Shown here: positions 15,729 to 23,240 of the stretch, one piece after another
Position numbering within the stretch: the first letter of the stretch is position 1
How the letters are laid out: each line of letters opens with the position of its first letter
Assembly: GCF_946478835.1 (NCBI RefSeq)
Contig: NZ_CAMLDV010000020.1
Coordinates: forward strand, 1-34,050
DNA: 34,050 nucleotides
Source: an uncultured Bdellovibrio sp.
GTDB lineage: Bacteria; Bdellovibrionota; Bdellovibrionia; Bdellovibrionales; Bdellovibrionaceae
Direction: 5' to 3'
Notes under the pieces: model-generated
Told to the model about the DNA's origin: nothing
The model's input: only the letters and a program-made list of their open reading frames with translations
Databases searched by the model: none
Program-made: the position numbers and the translations under genes

Positions 15729-16706
15729 TTATCCTTGGATTTCTACCCATTTTTTAAAAATGGAATTTAACCCTGCGATATTTGCTGCAAGATTATTGTG
15801 CGTGCGACAAAGCACACGTAAGTTCGCGATGTCGTCACCGCCACCTAGCGCCCAAGGACGAATATGATCTATCTGAAGTTGGTATTTTGAAGAGCATTTG
15901 GTTCCGGTTTTGGAATTTATGTACTCACAACAGTATCGAGCCTTTTTTAAAAGTTCTCGTTTGATTTGAATGGAAATATATTTACGTCGATTGGATTTTT
16001 TAAACTCTTGATCCCTCGCTACGGAGAAGCTGTGCGTTGATGCCGGAACCAAGGTAGAGGTAATCATAGTAGGATTAGAAATTTTATTGCCCAATTTAGA
16101 ATTATTAAACTTCTTCGCCAAAGTAGAAATGACATCGCTCCAGGAACCATCAATACAAATATGAGACAGATGTTCTTTGGCTTTTTTAAGTTCCTCAAAT
16201 TCTTCTTTACTCAGAGTGATTTCCAAACGAACGGTTTCATCTGCCTGCGGCTTCACAGTTTCAATGGTCTGAATTGGTTGATTAAATTCCACAGCTAATA
16301 CTTTTTGAGTCTCAAAAGTGTTTTTGTTCTCAATATCTTCAAGAATTTTCTGAGCTTGGTTTTGAGAAATAATAGTTCCGGAAGTTCGCATTTCTTCTTT
16401 AATACATTTTTGCACTTGCGTAAGTTGGGTTAAATTTAATGCACCCGATTCAAGTTTTTCTGCAATACCTGGCACATGCTTCAAAAGTCTTGCAGATTGA
16501 ATCCGACGGTACGCTGAAGCTTCAGAGTATCCGAGCTGCTTTGTGAGATAAGAGTACATGCTATCAAATCCTAGCTCTGCATAAATTTTGCGGTCCTCAA
16601 TTTCTAAAATATGCAATAAAATCACGTGAGTGATTTTGCGCTCCGTACGCACAAGCTTTTCCAAGCGAGCTACTAACTCTGAATTTCCGATATTTTGTAG
16701 AGACAT
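15729..16706 (-). CDS. HNH endonuclease domain protein
   Basis: The 325-residue protein has an N-terminal helical region (about 1-130) resembling the DUF222-like part of many HNH proteins, with YSYLTKQLGYSEASAYRRI reading like a helix-turn-helix. The C-terminal HNH nuclease (about 258-310) has zinc-type cysteines (CC about 259-260, Cys271, Cys300 and His303), the catalytic DH at 280-281 and a later Asn at 295. The family is often multicopy in Bdellovibrio-type genomes and its role is unclear. The ATG at 16706 has a GGGGG ribosome-binding site; the upstream in-frame ATG at 16733 does not. Base composition seems more AT-rich than in its neighbours, which may indicate acquisition. Confidence 0.8.
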   Translation of the reverse strand: MSLQNIGNSELVARLEKLVRTERKITHVILLHILEIEDRKIYAELGFDSMYSYLTKQLGYSEASAYRRIQSARLLKHVPGIAEKLESGALNLTQLTQVQKCIKEEMRTSGTIISQNQAQKILEDIENKNTFETQKVLAVEFNQPIQTIETVKPQADETVRLEITLSKEEFEELKKAKEHLSHICIDGSWSDVISTLAKKFNNSKLGNKISNPTMITSTLVPASTHSFSVARDQEFKKSNRRKYISIQIKRELLKKARYCCEYINSKTGTKCSSKYQLQIDHIRPWALGGGDDIANLRVLCRTHNNLAANIAGLNSIFKKWVEIQG

Positions 16707-17035
16707 TGTTACCCCCAACTTCTTAAGCTTCATTCTTTATGAACTATAAGACGTGAAGAAGATAACACAGGTTTTTCTGAGTGATTTTTTGATGTTTTTC
16801 TCTCGAGAACCACAGTTTCGTTAGCACTTTAGAAGTGCCTTAAATCAGCCTATTACTCTCATTACGAGGCCGGTGCATACTTCAAGCCGAAGCACCTCGA
16901 ATAAGAAAATATCATTGTACATCCGCTCGGTTAACGAATCGCTTATGTCCCTCAAGAACTTTTTTCTTATAAATAGTGAAATCAACGCGGAGTTTCTCCG
17001 CTACGGAGGAGAGCTCAAAAGCATTCTGCGAGTTA
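16707..17035. other. Intergenic region without a gene
   Basis: Roughly 330 bp between the HNH gene and the terminator of the next operon. No credible gene was found; the open frames here are short and lack ribosome-binding sites. It contains small hairpins (GCACTT/AAGTGC at 16824-16838; CTCCG/CGGAG near 16995-17008; GGTGC/GCACC near 16871-16895). The part next to 16706 must contain the HNH promoter, but no strong -35/-10 pair was seen. A small RNA cannot be ruled out. Confidence 0.4.
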
Positions 17036-17075
17036 AATAAAAAACCCACAGCTCATAAGAACAACTGTGGGTTTT
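17034..17075 (-). terminator. Rho-independent terminator of the coiled-coil/lipoprotein operon
   Basis: Arms AAAACCCACAG (17041-17051) and CTGTGGGTTTT (17065-17075) are perfect inverse copies with a 13-nt loop. Read on the minus strand the second arm runs into TTTTTTATTT, giving a full terminator about 20 bp after the stop codon at 17095. Confidence 0.9.
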
Positions 17076-17094
17076 CAAAACGGTTCTACTTTAT

Positions 17095-18147
17095 TTATTC
17101 GAAGGCTGGAAGATCGACAATCACACCGCCACCGTTATTTGCTGGTGGATTCGATGGCTGTTGTTGCTGCTCTTGTTGTTTCTTCTTTTCTTCTTCCTCT
17201 TTTTTCTTACGAGCTTCTTCGTCTTTCTTACGTTGTTCTTCCTGCTGGCGACGCAATTCCTCTTGGCGTTTTTGCTCTTGAGTGCGTTGCTGCTGCTGCT
17301 GTTGTTGCTCCGTCGACTGACGGCGCTGCTCTTCTTGGCGACGTTGTTCATCTAAACGACGTTGCTCTACTGCGCGCTGTTCAGCGGCTCTTTGTTCTGC
17401 AGCTCTCTGCTCGGCCGCTCTTTGAGCTGCCGCACGTTGTTCAGCTGCACGACGAGCTTCTTCAGCTTGTCTGCGTTTATCTTCTTCGATACGACGAAGC
17501 TCTGCTTCACGGCGAGCTTTTGCTACTGGATCAAACTTCTCCAAGCAAACGCGAGCCGCTTGCGGACCTGACATACCGTTATTGTAGTATGCATCGGTGA
17601 TACAATTATTTAACTCTTGATTGGTACCATTACGACATAAACGATGAGCGTCAATCGCTAAGCTAGTGTCTTGAAGTTCTTGGCCACCTCGAGAATGAAG
17701 GGTAATCACGCATTGTGCATAACTCGGGTTTAGGCTTCCTCGGCATAAGCTTAAAGAATAAAGACGAGGGTCGCCGTACTGTGGTGCATCCCAACCCACG
17801 CTATTAAAATATTTCGCCAGCGAAATAGTGCAATCCTGAGTTCGAGTATCCTGGACATTATTTGCACAGAAAAAACCAGCAGTTTCAATTCCGGCAAAAG
17901 GATAACGTAAGTTAGAAAGCTTAATCGCACATTGCTGAAATTCGTAATCAGTTCTTCCATGGCTGCATGCTGCGTCCGTCGCGGATCTGTACGTGCTTAA
18001 CTGATTATACAAACTAGATCCACAGTCTTCTACACTCACATATCTAGATTGAGGTTGTGGCTGAGGTCCATTACCTTTCACAATTCGAGCGTTCGATACG
18101 CTTGAAAACATGATTACTGAAAGTGTTAAAGAAACAAACTTGTTCAT
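17095..18147 (-). CDS. Exported protein with Cys repeats and a long charged coiled coil
   Basis: The protein has 350 residues and a signal peptide (about 1-20, ending SVSNA). Residues 40-205 contain four similar units, each with two cysteines 10-11 residues apart followed by x-I-x-L or similar (Cys61/73, 94/106, 135/146, 171/182), plus Cys42 and a last Cys near 201. Residues 210-330 are a Glu/Arg/Gln/Ala-rich predicted coiled coil with tandem AAEQR units and a seven-Gln run. The C-terminus is Gly/Pro-rich and ends GGGVIVDLPAFE. No known family was recognised; the coiled coil recalls TolA-like spacers that cross the periplasm. AGAGGC precedes the ATG, 9 bp after the upstream lipoprotein gene, so the two form an operon. 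Confidence 0.7.
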   Translation of the reverse strand: MNKFVSLTLSVIMFSSVSNARIVKGNGPQPQPQSRYVSVEDCGSSLYNQLSTYRSATDAACSHGRTDYEFQQCAIKLSNLRYPFAGIETAGFFCANNVQDTRTQDCTISLAKYFNSVGWDAPQYGDPRLYSLSLCRGSLNPSYAQCVITLHSRGGQELQDTSLAIDAHRLCRNGTNQELNNCITDAYYNNGMSGPQAARVCLEKFDPVAKARREAELRRIEEDKRRQAEEARRAAEQRAAAQRAAEQRAAEQRAAEQRAVEQRRLDEQRRQEEQRRQSTEQQQQQQQRTQEQKRQEELRRQQEEQRKKDEEARKKKEEEEKKKQQEQQQQPSNPPANNGGGVIVDLPAFE

Positions 18148-18156
18148 ATAAGCCTC

Positions 18157-19197
18157 TTAATTCAGTTCCAAGTCATGCAACTGTTGAGCCACGGTTTCTC
18201 TCTCAAAATCAGGGGTCTCAGCTAACCTAGCTTTGATCAACATTTTTACAAAAGAGACAATTTCCGCATCCTCGGCAATATTTGGTGCCTGCGCTATATC
18301 TGTTTCTCTTACAGCACCCTGCCGTGGCGGGGGCGGCAGTGGCAACCTCGGATCACCACTCCTAATTAGAGTTCTAGTACGAAGTTTTAAAGGGCCAAAG
18401 GCATCTCTAAGCGCGGAATAGGAGTTGAGTACTTGTCCTAAGGGTTCACTTTTTATCCACTCTGAAATTAACTGCATATCTAACATACACTCGATGTCCA
18501 CACTCATACACTGACTTCCCGCCAAAGAAAGGAGCTCCCTATCTGCATTCGTAAAGCCTATGTATACAATTTTCTCAGCAAGAAATAGATAGTTCCTATA
18601 GGTAGCTGATACATATTTAAATACGAAATGTACTTTCATTGCGTGATCAACATTATTTTTATCAAGATATTCTTCAAACAAAGTCGAATTTCCGCATACT
18701 GGCAGGTTGAGCGGAATATAGTTTTCCTCGATAAACTTCTCAAGTAACGACAAATCATTCTTTAAGCAAACCAAAGTAGCTTCAGCGAGTATTCTTCTTT
18801 CACTACTTACTACTAACTCACGAAGTTCTCTTTTTTCTATGTGCACATTTCTCAATCTAGAGGCCCCGTATGTGGGTCTAAATGGCGAGATACCTGCCTC
18901 CAATAAATCTCGAAAATAATCGAAATAGTTCTCATCTAAAGCCATTTCCAAAAGAGAACGACCGCCGGAGCTTAGTTTGTTTAAATCCGCGCGGCTTGAA
19001 ACCTTGAGAGTAGAGTAAAATAATTTGCTATCGTTAGTCGAAATCGCCAATGCCAGTTTGTCGAAATTTGAAGAGAGAGTATTTGCAAGAATCTCTTTGT
19101 CGTTTGAGTTCGAAGTTTTCGCAGTATCACTACCGTCTTTTTTAAACGAGCATCCCGCCACGAAAAGTAGAGAAAGAAGTATCGATAGCAATTTCAT
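18157..19197 (-). CDS. Lipoprotein with ankyrin-like repeat
   Basis: The 346-residue protein has a lipobox (LFVAGC, Cys16). Around residues 70-108, GGRSLLEMALDENYFDYF followed by a LLEAGISPF segment matches the helix-loop-helix pattern of an ankyrin repeat, a protein-binding module; other repeats are degenerate. The remaining sequence has scattered cysteines and no recognised enzyme motif. GGAGG at 19203-19207 serves the ATG. It is followed 9 bp later by the Cys-repeat coiled-coil gene and preceded by the sigma-54 activator, with a terminator in between. Codons are AT-rich compared with the activator, which could reflect transfer. Confidence 0.65.
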   Translation of the reverse strand: MKLLSILLSLLFVAGCSFKKDGSDTAKTSNSNDKEILANTLSSNFDKLALAISTNDSKLFYSTLKVSSRADLNKLSSGGRSLLEMALDENYFDYFRDLLEAGISPFRPTYGASRLRNVHIEKRELRELVVSSERRILAEATLVCLKNDLSLLEKFIEENYIPLNLPVCGNSTLFEEYLDKNNVDHAMKVHFVFKYVSATYRNYLFLAEKIVYIGFTNADRELLSLAGSQCMSVDIECMLDMQLISEWIKSEPLGQVLNSYSALRDAFGPLKLRTRTLIRSGDPRLPLPPPPRQGAVRETDIAQAPNIAEDAEIVSFVKMLIKARLAETPDFERETVAQQLHDLELN

Positions 19198-19215
19198 GAA
19201 AACCTCCTCTGGGCA

Positions 19216-19256
19216 TAAAAAAACCCGGAGTGGGAAGAGAGAGAAACCACTCCGGG
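19216..19256 (-). terminator. Rho-independent terminator or attenuator before the lipoprotein gene
   Basis: CCCGGAGTGG and CCACTCCGGG form a perfect 10-bp stem with a 13-nt loop; on the minus strand it is followed by TTTTTTT (19223-19217). It lies 20 bp after the sigma-54 activator stop, and its U tract ends only about 9 bp before the GGAGG of the lipoprotein gene, leaving no room for a promoter between. Confidence 0.9.
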
Positions 19257-19276
19257 CTATGCTAGGAACTTTGGAA

Positions 19277-20335
19277 TTACTTCATCGGTTTTGTGTGAAC
19301 CGCGAATTTTTCAAACTCACCGTATTCGTGAAGTTTGTTGTAAAGAGTCTTGATCGTGATACCCAAGTTGTTAGCAGCTTGAGTTTTGTTTCCACCGAAG
19401 TGAGCAAGAGCTTTCAAGATGTAGCGCTTTTCTAGCTCGTGCAAAGTCATTTGTGGATCGTAATCAATGATGTCTTTTTCCATCTCACCGTTACGGATGT
19501 TTTCTGGAATATCGTTAAGCATGATCATGTGGCCTTCAGACAAGATCTGAAGTCTTTCGCACACATTTTGAAGCTCACGGATATTTCCTGGCCAGTCGTA
19601 ACGTACAAGGGCTTTCATCGCCTCTTCATTCACAGAACGACCGCGATTCAAATAAGCGTGCTGAGAGTTATTCAAGAAATGGTTCACCAACGCCGGGATG
19701 TCTTCTTTACGACGGCGGAGTGGCGGAGCACTTACTACGATTGTGTTAATACGATAGAACAAGTCTTCACGGAAGTTGCCTTTGATAACTTCTTGATCCA
19801 ACTCTCTGTTCGTTGCACAGATCAAACGGATATCGACTTTGATTGGGTCTTTACCACCAACGCGGTAAACTTCGCCTTCTTGGATGAAACGAAGAAGTTT
19901 TGCTTGGATCGCTGGATCCAACTCACCGATTTCATCAAGGAACAAAGTTCCGCCGCTCGCAGCTTCAGCCAAACCGATTTTGCGATTGTAAGCACCAGTG
20001 AAAGAACCTTTTTCGTGACCGAAAAGCTCTGACTCAAGAAGAGTCTCACGAAGAGCACCGCAGTTGATGGCAACGAAAGGTTTGTTCTTACGACCTGAAC
20101 GATCGTGGATAGAACGAGCGATAAGCTCTTTGCCTGTCCCAGACTCACCCAACACCAAGATGTTCGCGTTAGAAGGAGCCACGCGATCGATCATTTTCAT
20201 GAGGCTTCCCATCACTTCAGATTGATAGACGATGGTCTTGTTTTCCAAAACTTTTGAAGTTTGGTTTGTGTTCCACATGACTTGGTTTGCATTCTGAGAA
20301 GAGGGCAAAACGGTCGTTGAGTTGTTATCGTTCAT
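19277..20335 (-). CDS. Sigma-54-dependent transcriptional activator without receiver domain
   Basis: The 352-residue protein is a bacterial enhancer-binding protein. After about 38 polar residues comes the AAA+ ATPase: Walker A GESGTGKE (63-70), the sigma-54-contacting loop GSFTGA (110-115, canonical GAFTGA) and Walker B LFLDEIGEL (131-139), with an arginine-finger region near FREDLFYR. A Fis-type helix-turn-helix (NKTQAANNLGITIKTLYNKL) closes the protein. No receiver, GAF or PAS domain is present, so control probably comes from another protein, as with PspF, or from expression level. The ATG at 20335 is preferred to a GTG at 20344. Its target may be the adjacent envelope genes, but no -24/-12 promoter was found nearby. 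Confidence 0.9.
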   Translation of the reverse strand: MNDNNSTTVLPSSQNANQVMWNTNQTSKVLENKTIVYQSEVMGSLMKMIDRVAPSNANILVLGESGTGKELIARSIHDRSGRKNKPFVAINCGALRETLLESELFGHEKGSFTGAYNRKIGLAEAASGGTLFLDEIGELDPAIQAKLLRFIQEGEVYRVGGKDPIKVDIRLICATNRELDQEVIKGNFREDLFYRINTIVVSAPPLRRRKEDIPALVNHFLNNSQHAYLNRGRSVNEEAMKALVRYDWPGNIRELQNVCERLQILSEGHMIMLNDIPENIRNGEMEKDIIDYDPQMTLHELEKRYILKALAHFGGNKTQAANNLGITIKTLYNKLHEYGEFEKFAVHTKPMK

Positions 20336-20455
20336 TGGCTCCACCTTTCGGTATACGTACTTTAAAAAGAAAACTTGGGTGGGCGTCTCAAATTGAATAT
20401 CTCAACTTGATACACCGCAGCAACGCATTGAGTTATAACCTTGGTCGTGTAAGAT

Positions 20456-20485
20456 TTGCAAGTAAAATTTTGCATGGCGTTATAT
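20456..20485 (+). promoter_or_regulatory. Possible promoter for xerC
   Basis: TTGCAA at 20456-20461 and TTATAT at 20480-20485 with an 18-bp spacer, about 40 bp before the start at 20527. AT-rich surroundings make chance matches likely. Confidence 0.3.
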
Positions 20486-20526
20486 AAATTTTAGGGTTTC
20501 AACTAAAACCAATAGGATTTCAGGTC

Positions 20527-21414
20527 ATGGCGAAGGCTTTTAAGTTGGCCGAAAATATCGATAAGTATCTGAAATACATGACTTTTGTTAAGTCTGCCTC
20601 TCCCCTTACAATCAAAAGCTATAAGTTGGATCTAAACCAGGCTTACAATTACGAAGATCCTTCGCTTTCTTCGAAAAGCTGGAACGAAGCCGACCTTCTT
20701 GCCACGGCCCGCGGCGCCTTCAATGGATGGGCTCACTTATCCTTAGCCTCCCGCAATCGCAAAGCCGCGACGCTAAAAAGCTTCTTCTCCTGGGCGTTTG
20801 ATCAGGGTCTTACCGAGAGAGATCTTTCACTGCAAATCGCCAGTCCCAAGGTTCCCAAAAAACTGCCGCATTTTCTGAGTGTCGATGAAGCGCTTTCTGT
20901 TCTGAAGAGTTTTGATACGCACAAAGAAATTCCTCTGAAAGAAAAAGTTCTCTTTTTGCTTTTGTACGGAGGAGGATTGCGTGTGAGTGAAGCGTGCAAT
21001 CTTAAATGGTCCGACATTCAACTGGGACAAAAAATTTTGCGCGTTAAAGGAAAAGGCTCCAAAGAAAGAGTTGTCGCACTTCCTTCTCTCACCGTCGATG
21101 TTTTGCAGAGATGGAAAAAAGAAAGCGCTTTTGATGAATTTGTTTTTGGAGAGAAACCTCTGAACACACGCACGGCTTACGAGATTGTTCGTCAGAGTGG
21201 TATCCGGGCGGGACTTCTGAAACCACTTCATCCCCACGCCTTGAGACACAGCTTTGCGACTCATCTTTTAAGTAGCGGAGCCAACTTAAGAACTCTGCAA
21301 GAGTTGTTAGGTCACGAAAGTCTGCAAGCGACGGAAAAATACACGCACTTGGGGATTGATCAACTGGCGCGCACAATGGAAAAGATGCATCCGCTGGGAA
21401 AAAAGAGCGGTTAA
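20527..21414 (+). CDS. xerC: Tyrosine recombinase XerC-type
   Basis: The 295-residue protein has an N-terminal SAM-like core-binding domain (about 10-95) and a C-terminal catalytic domain. Catalytic residues are all present: Arg152 in GGGLRVSEACNLKW, Lys176 in VKGKGSKERVV, His237 and Arg240 in HPHALRHSFATHLL, His263 in LLGHESLQATEKYTHL and the nucleophile Tyr272. The length and motifs are those of chromosome-dimer resolvases acting at dif, which work with FtsK and a partner XerD. No phage or integron context is seen, so the housekeeping role is favoured over an integrase. Its stop codon overlaps that of recO. Confidence 0.85.
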   Translation: MAKAFKLAENIDKYLKYMTFVKSASPLTIKSYKLDLNQAYNYEDPSLSSKSWNEADLLATARGAFNGWAHLSLASRNRKAATLKSFFSWAFDQGLTERDLSLQIASPKVPKKLPHFLSVDEALSVLKSFDTHKEIPLKEKVLFLLLYGGGLRVSEACNLKWSDIQLGQKILRVKGKGSKERVVALPSLTVDVLQRWKKESAFDEFVFGEKPLNTRTAYEIVRQSGIRAGLLKPLHPHALRHSFATHLLSSGANLRTLQELLGHESLQATEKYTHLGIDQLARTMEKMHPLGKKSG

Positions 21415-22010
21415 AGAGTCGCATGTTCTAGATAGTGTTTCACCATCTGTTCGACATTGTAGAGTTCATCATCCACCGTCTGACGATAATTCACCAATTG
21501 ATTTGTATCTGCAAGATTGGCTTTTAAAAACGGAGCCATCCAAGGTTCTGCATTCACCACACCTTGTTGAAGCAAGAATTTTAAATAGAAATGCATTTTT
21601 AAAACTAAGGGATCTTGGGCGGTCTCGATTGCTTTTAAAGTATTGCCAAGGAGGTTGAATAAAAATTCCGAGTTCTTATCCCCTTCCTGACTCACTTTGC
21701 TCACACACTCTAGTGCATGCAAAGCTAATTCAAGATGATCGTAGTCTTTGCGAATTCCAGGGAAGTCATTGATCAAGGTTGCCTCTTGAAGAACGTTGAG
21801 CTGTCCTTCATCGGCCGCTTGCTTATAAGTGAACGTCACGAAGTGTGAGGGTTCGAGAACTCCCCCACCAAAACGCTTTTTACTTTTCAAAGCTCCGCGC
21901 GCAATAAAAGACAGCTTCTCACCTTTTGGAGAAAGCGCATGAATAATCAAATCCGCCTCGGAATATTTGATCTTTCTTAAAATGATAAAGCGGTCTTGTC
22001 CTTGCGTCAC
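21411..22010 (-). CDS. recO: DNA repair protein RecO
   Basis: The 199-residue protein helps load RecA on SSB-coated single strands together with RecR (RecF pathway). The N-terminal OB fold reads RFIILRKIKYSEADLIIHAL, followed by the conserved GEKLSFIARGALKSKKRFGG and a LEPSHFVTFTY segment; the rest is the helical RecO domain. It lacks the four-cysteine zinc motif found in some RecO proteins and is shorter than the E. coli protein. The GTG at 22010 is chosen because GAGGG lies 5 nt before it; an upstream TTG at 22022 has none. It is convergent with xerC, and both stop codons lie in one TTAA (21411-21414). Confidence 0.85.
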   Translation of the reverse strand: MTQGQDRFIILRKIKYSEADLIIHALSPKGEKLSFIARGALKSKKRFGGGVLEPSHFVTFTYKQAADEGQLNVLQEATLINDFPGIRKDYDHLELALHALECVSKVSQEGDKNSEFLFNLLGNTLKAIETAQDPLVLKMHFYLKFLLQQGVVNAEPWMAPFLKANLADTNQLVNYRQTVDDELYNVEQMVKHYLEHATL

Positions 22011-22168
22011 AAATTCCCTCAATAGGTTTTACTTAGGCTTATCTTATAAGAACTCTTGAAAAAAGTATTCTTTCATTATCGAGACCGGACGTGTCGAATC
22101 GCCTTCTGTACAAAACGTGACAATAATAGTAACATTTAAAAGTATTTTTCATTAACAGAGGATCAAAA

Positions 22169-23239
22169 ATGAAAGACCACTCATTATTTAAACCCTTCCA
22201 ATATAAAAATCTGCAATTAAAAAACCGCATCGTGATGGCGCCGATGACGCGATCAAAATCTCCCAACGGCATTCCCACTGAAGAGGTCGCCAAATATTAT
22301 CAACGTCGCGCTCTTGGCGAAGTGGGTTTGATTCTTTCAGAAGGAACCGTCATCAACAGACCTGCTTCTTCAAACGACAACAACATTCCCCGTTTTCATG
22401 GGGAAAATGCTCTGCAAAAATGGAAAGTCGTGATTGATGCTGTTCATGAAGCTGGCGGAAAAATGGCTCCGCAGATTTGGCATATGGGAAAAATGCGCCC
22501 TCATCAATCCGGATGGCTTCCACCGACTCCGTTTGAAGGCCCTGCTGATATGAGCCTCGAAGATATTCACACAACGATTGAAGCTTACGCACAGGCCGCT
22601 CTTGATGCGAAAAATCTGGGATTTGATACTGTGGAAGTTCATGGAGCTCACGGTTACTTGATCGATCAATTTTTCTGGGACGGAATGAATACACGCACCG
22701 ATGAATTTGGTGGCTCTTCCATTAAAGAAAGAAGCCGTTTTGGAATTGAAGTGATTAAAGCTATCAGAGCAAAAGTAGGACCTGACTTCCCGATTCTTTT
22801 GCGCTTGTCTCAGTGGAAACAACAAAACTATGAAGCAAAGCTTGCACAAACTCCAAAAGAAATGGAAGAGTGGCTGCTTCCCCTGATGGACGCCGGTGTC
22901 GATATTTTCCATTGCTCACAAAGAAGATTCTGGGAGCCCGAGTTTGAAGGTTCTGATTTGAACTTCGCAGGTTGGGCAAAGAAAATTACAGGCAAACCAA
23001 CAATCACTGTCGGTTCGGTAGGTCTTACTAACGCCGATTTTATTCAAAGCTTTAAAGGTCAAAGTGCTGAAGCGGGATCACTTGAGGAATTAACGCGCCG
23101 ATTGGATCGTGGAGATTTTGATTTGGTTGCTGTCGGCAGAGCGCTTTTATCTGATCCGATGTGGGCTAAAAAGGTGAAGGAAGAAAAATTCACGGACCTG
23201 ACTGGTTTTAATCCTGCAGACTTAGCCGTATTAACGTAA
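22169..23239 (+). CDS. Old Yellow Enzyme family NADH:flavin oxidoreductase
   Basis: This 356-residue FMN-dependent ene-reductase-like TIM barrel has the family motifs MAPMTRSKSPNG (Thr27 near the flavin), Gln102, the substrate-anion-binding pair His158 and His161 with Tyr163 in VHGAHGYLIDQFFWDGMNTR, and the phosphate-binding GRALLSDPMWAKKV near the C-terminus. Typical substrates are electrophilic alkenes, quinones or nitro compounds; the true substrate is unknown. AGAGGA precedes the ATG. It is divergent from recO, and its stop lies 1 bp from that of the convergent gene, so no terminator separates them. Confidence 0.9.
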   Translation: MKDHSLFKPFQYKNLQLKNRIVMAPMTRSKSPNGIPTEEVAKYYQRRALGEVGLILSEGTVINRPASSNDNNIPRFHGENALQKWKVVIDAVHEAGGKMAPQIWHMGKMRPHQSGWLPPTPFEGPADMSLEDIHTTIEAYAQAALDAKNLGFDTVEVHGAHGYLIDQFFWDGMNTRTDEFGGSSIKERSRFGIEVIKAIRAKVGPDFPILLRLSQWKQQNYEAKLAQTPKEMEEWLLPLMDAGVDIFHCSQRRFWEPEFEGSDLNFAGWAKKITGKPTITVGSVGLTNADFIQSFKGQSAEAGSLEELTRRLDRGDFDLVAVGRALLSDPMWAKKVKEEKFTDLTGFNPADLAVLT

Positions 23240-23240
23240 T

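Noticed and set aside
15729..16706. HNH protein as a homing endonuclease in an intron or mobile element
   Set aside because: No intron boundaries, terminal repeats or interrupted gene were seen around it.
16976..17281. Forward open frame crossing the terminator at 17034-17075
   Set aside because: It runs through a clear terminator and is antisense to the repetitive end of the coiled-coil gene; its Phe/Ser/Cys-rich composition is that of a shadow frame.
17280..17470. Simple-sequence tract taken as a CRISPR or tandem-repeat locus
   Set aside because: The repeats are irregular 15- to 18-bp units that keep the reading frame and encode AAEQR/Gln coiled-coil sequence; there are no unique spacers.
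20430..20465. Sigma-54 -24/-12 promoter candidate near TTGG...TTTGC upstream of xerC
   Set aside because: The GG to GC spacing is 13 bp instead of 10, so it cannot fit the strict sigma-54 geometry.
20527..21414. Tyrosine recombinase as a phage or island integrase
   Set aside because: There is no adjacent tRNA, att repeat or phage gene, and the size and motifs fit XerC next to the housekeeping gene recO.
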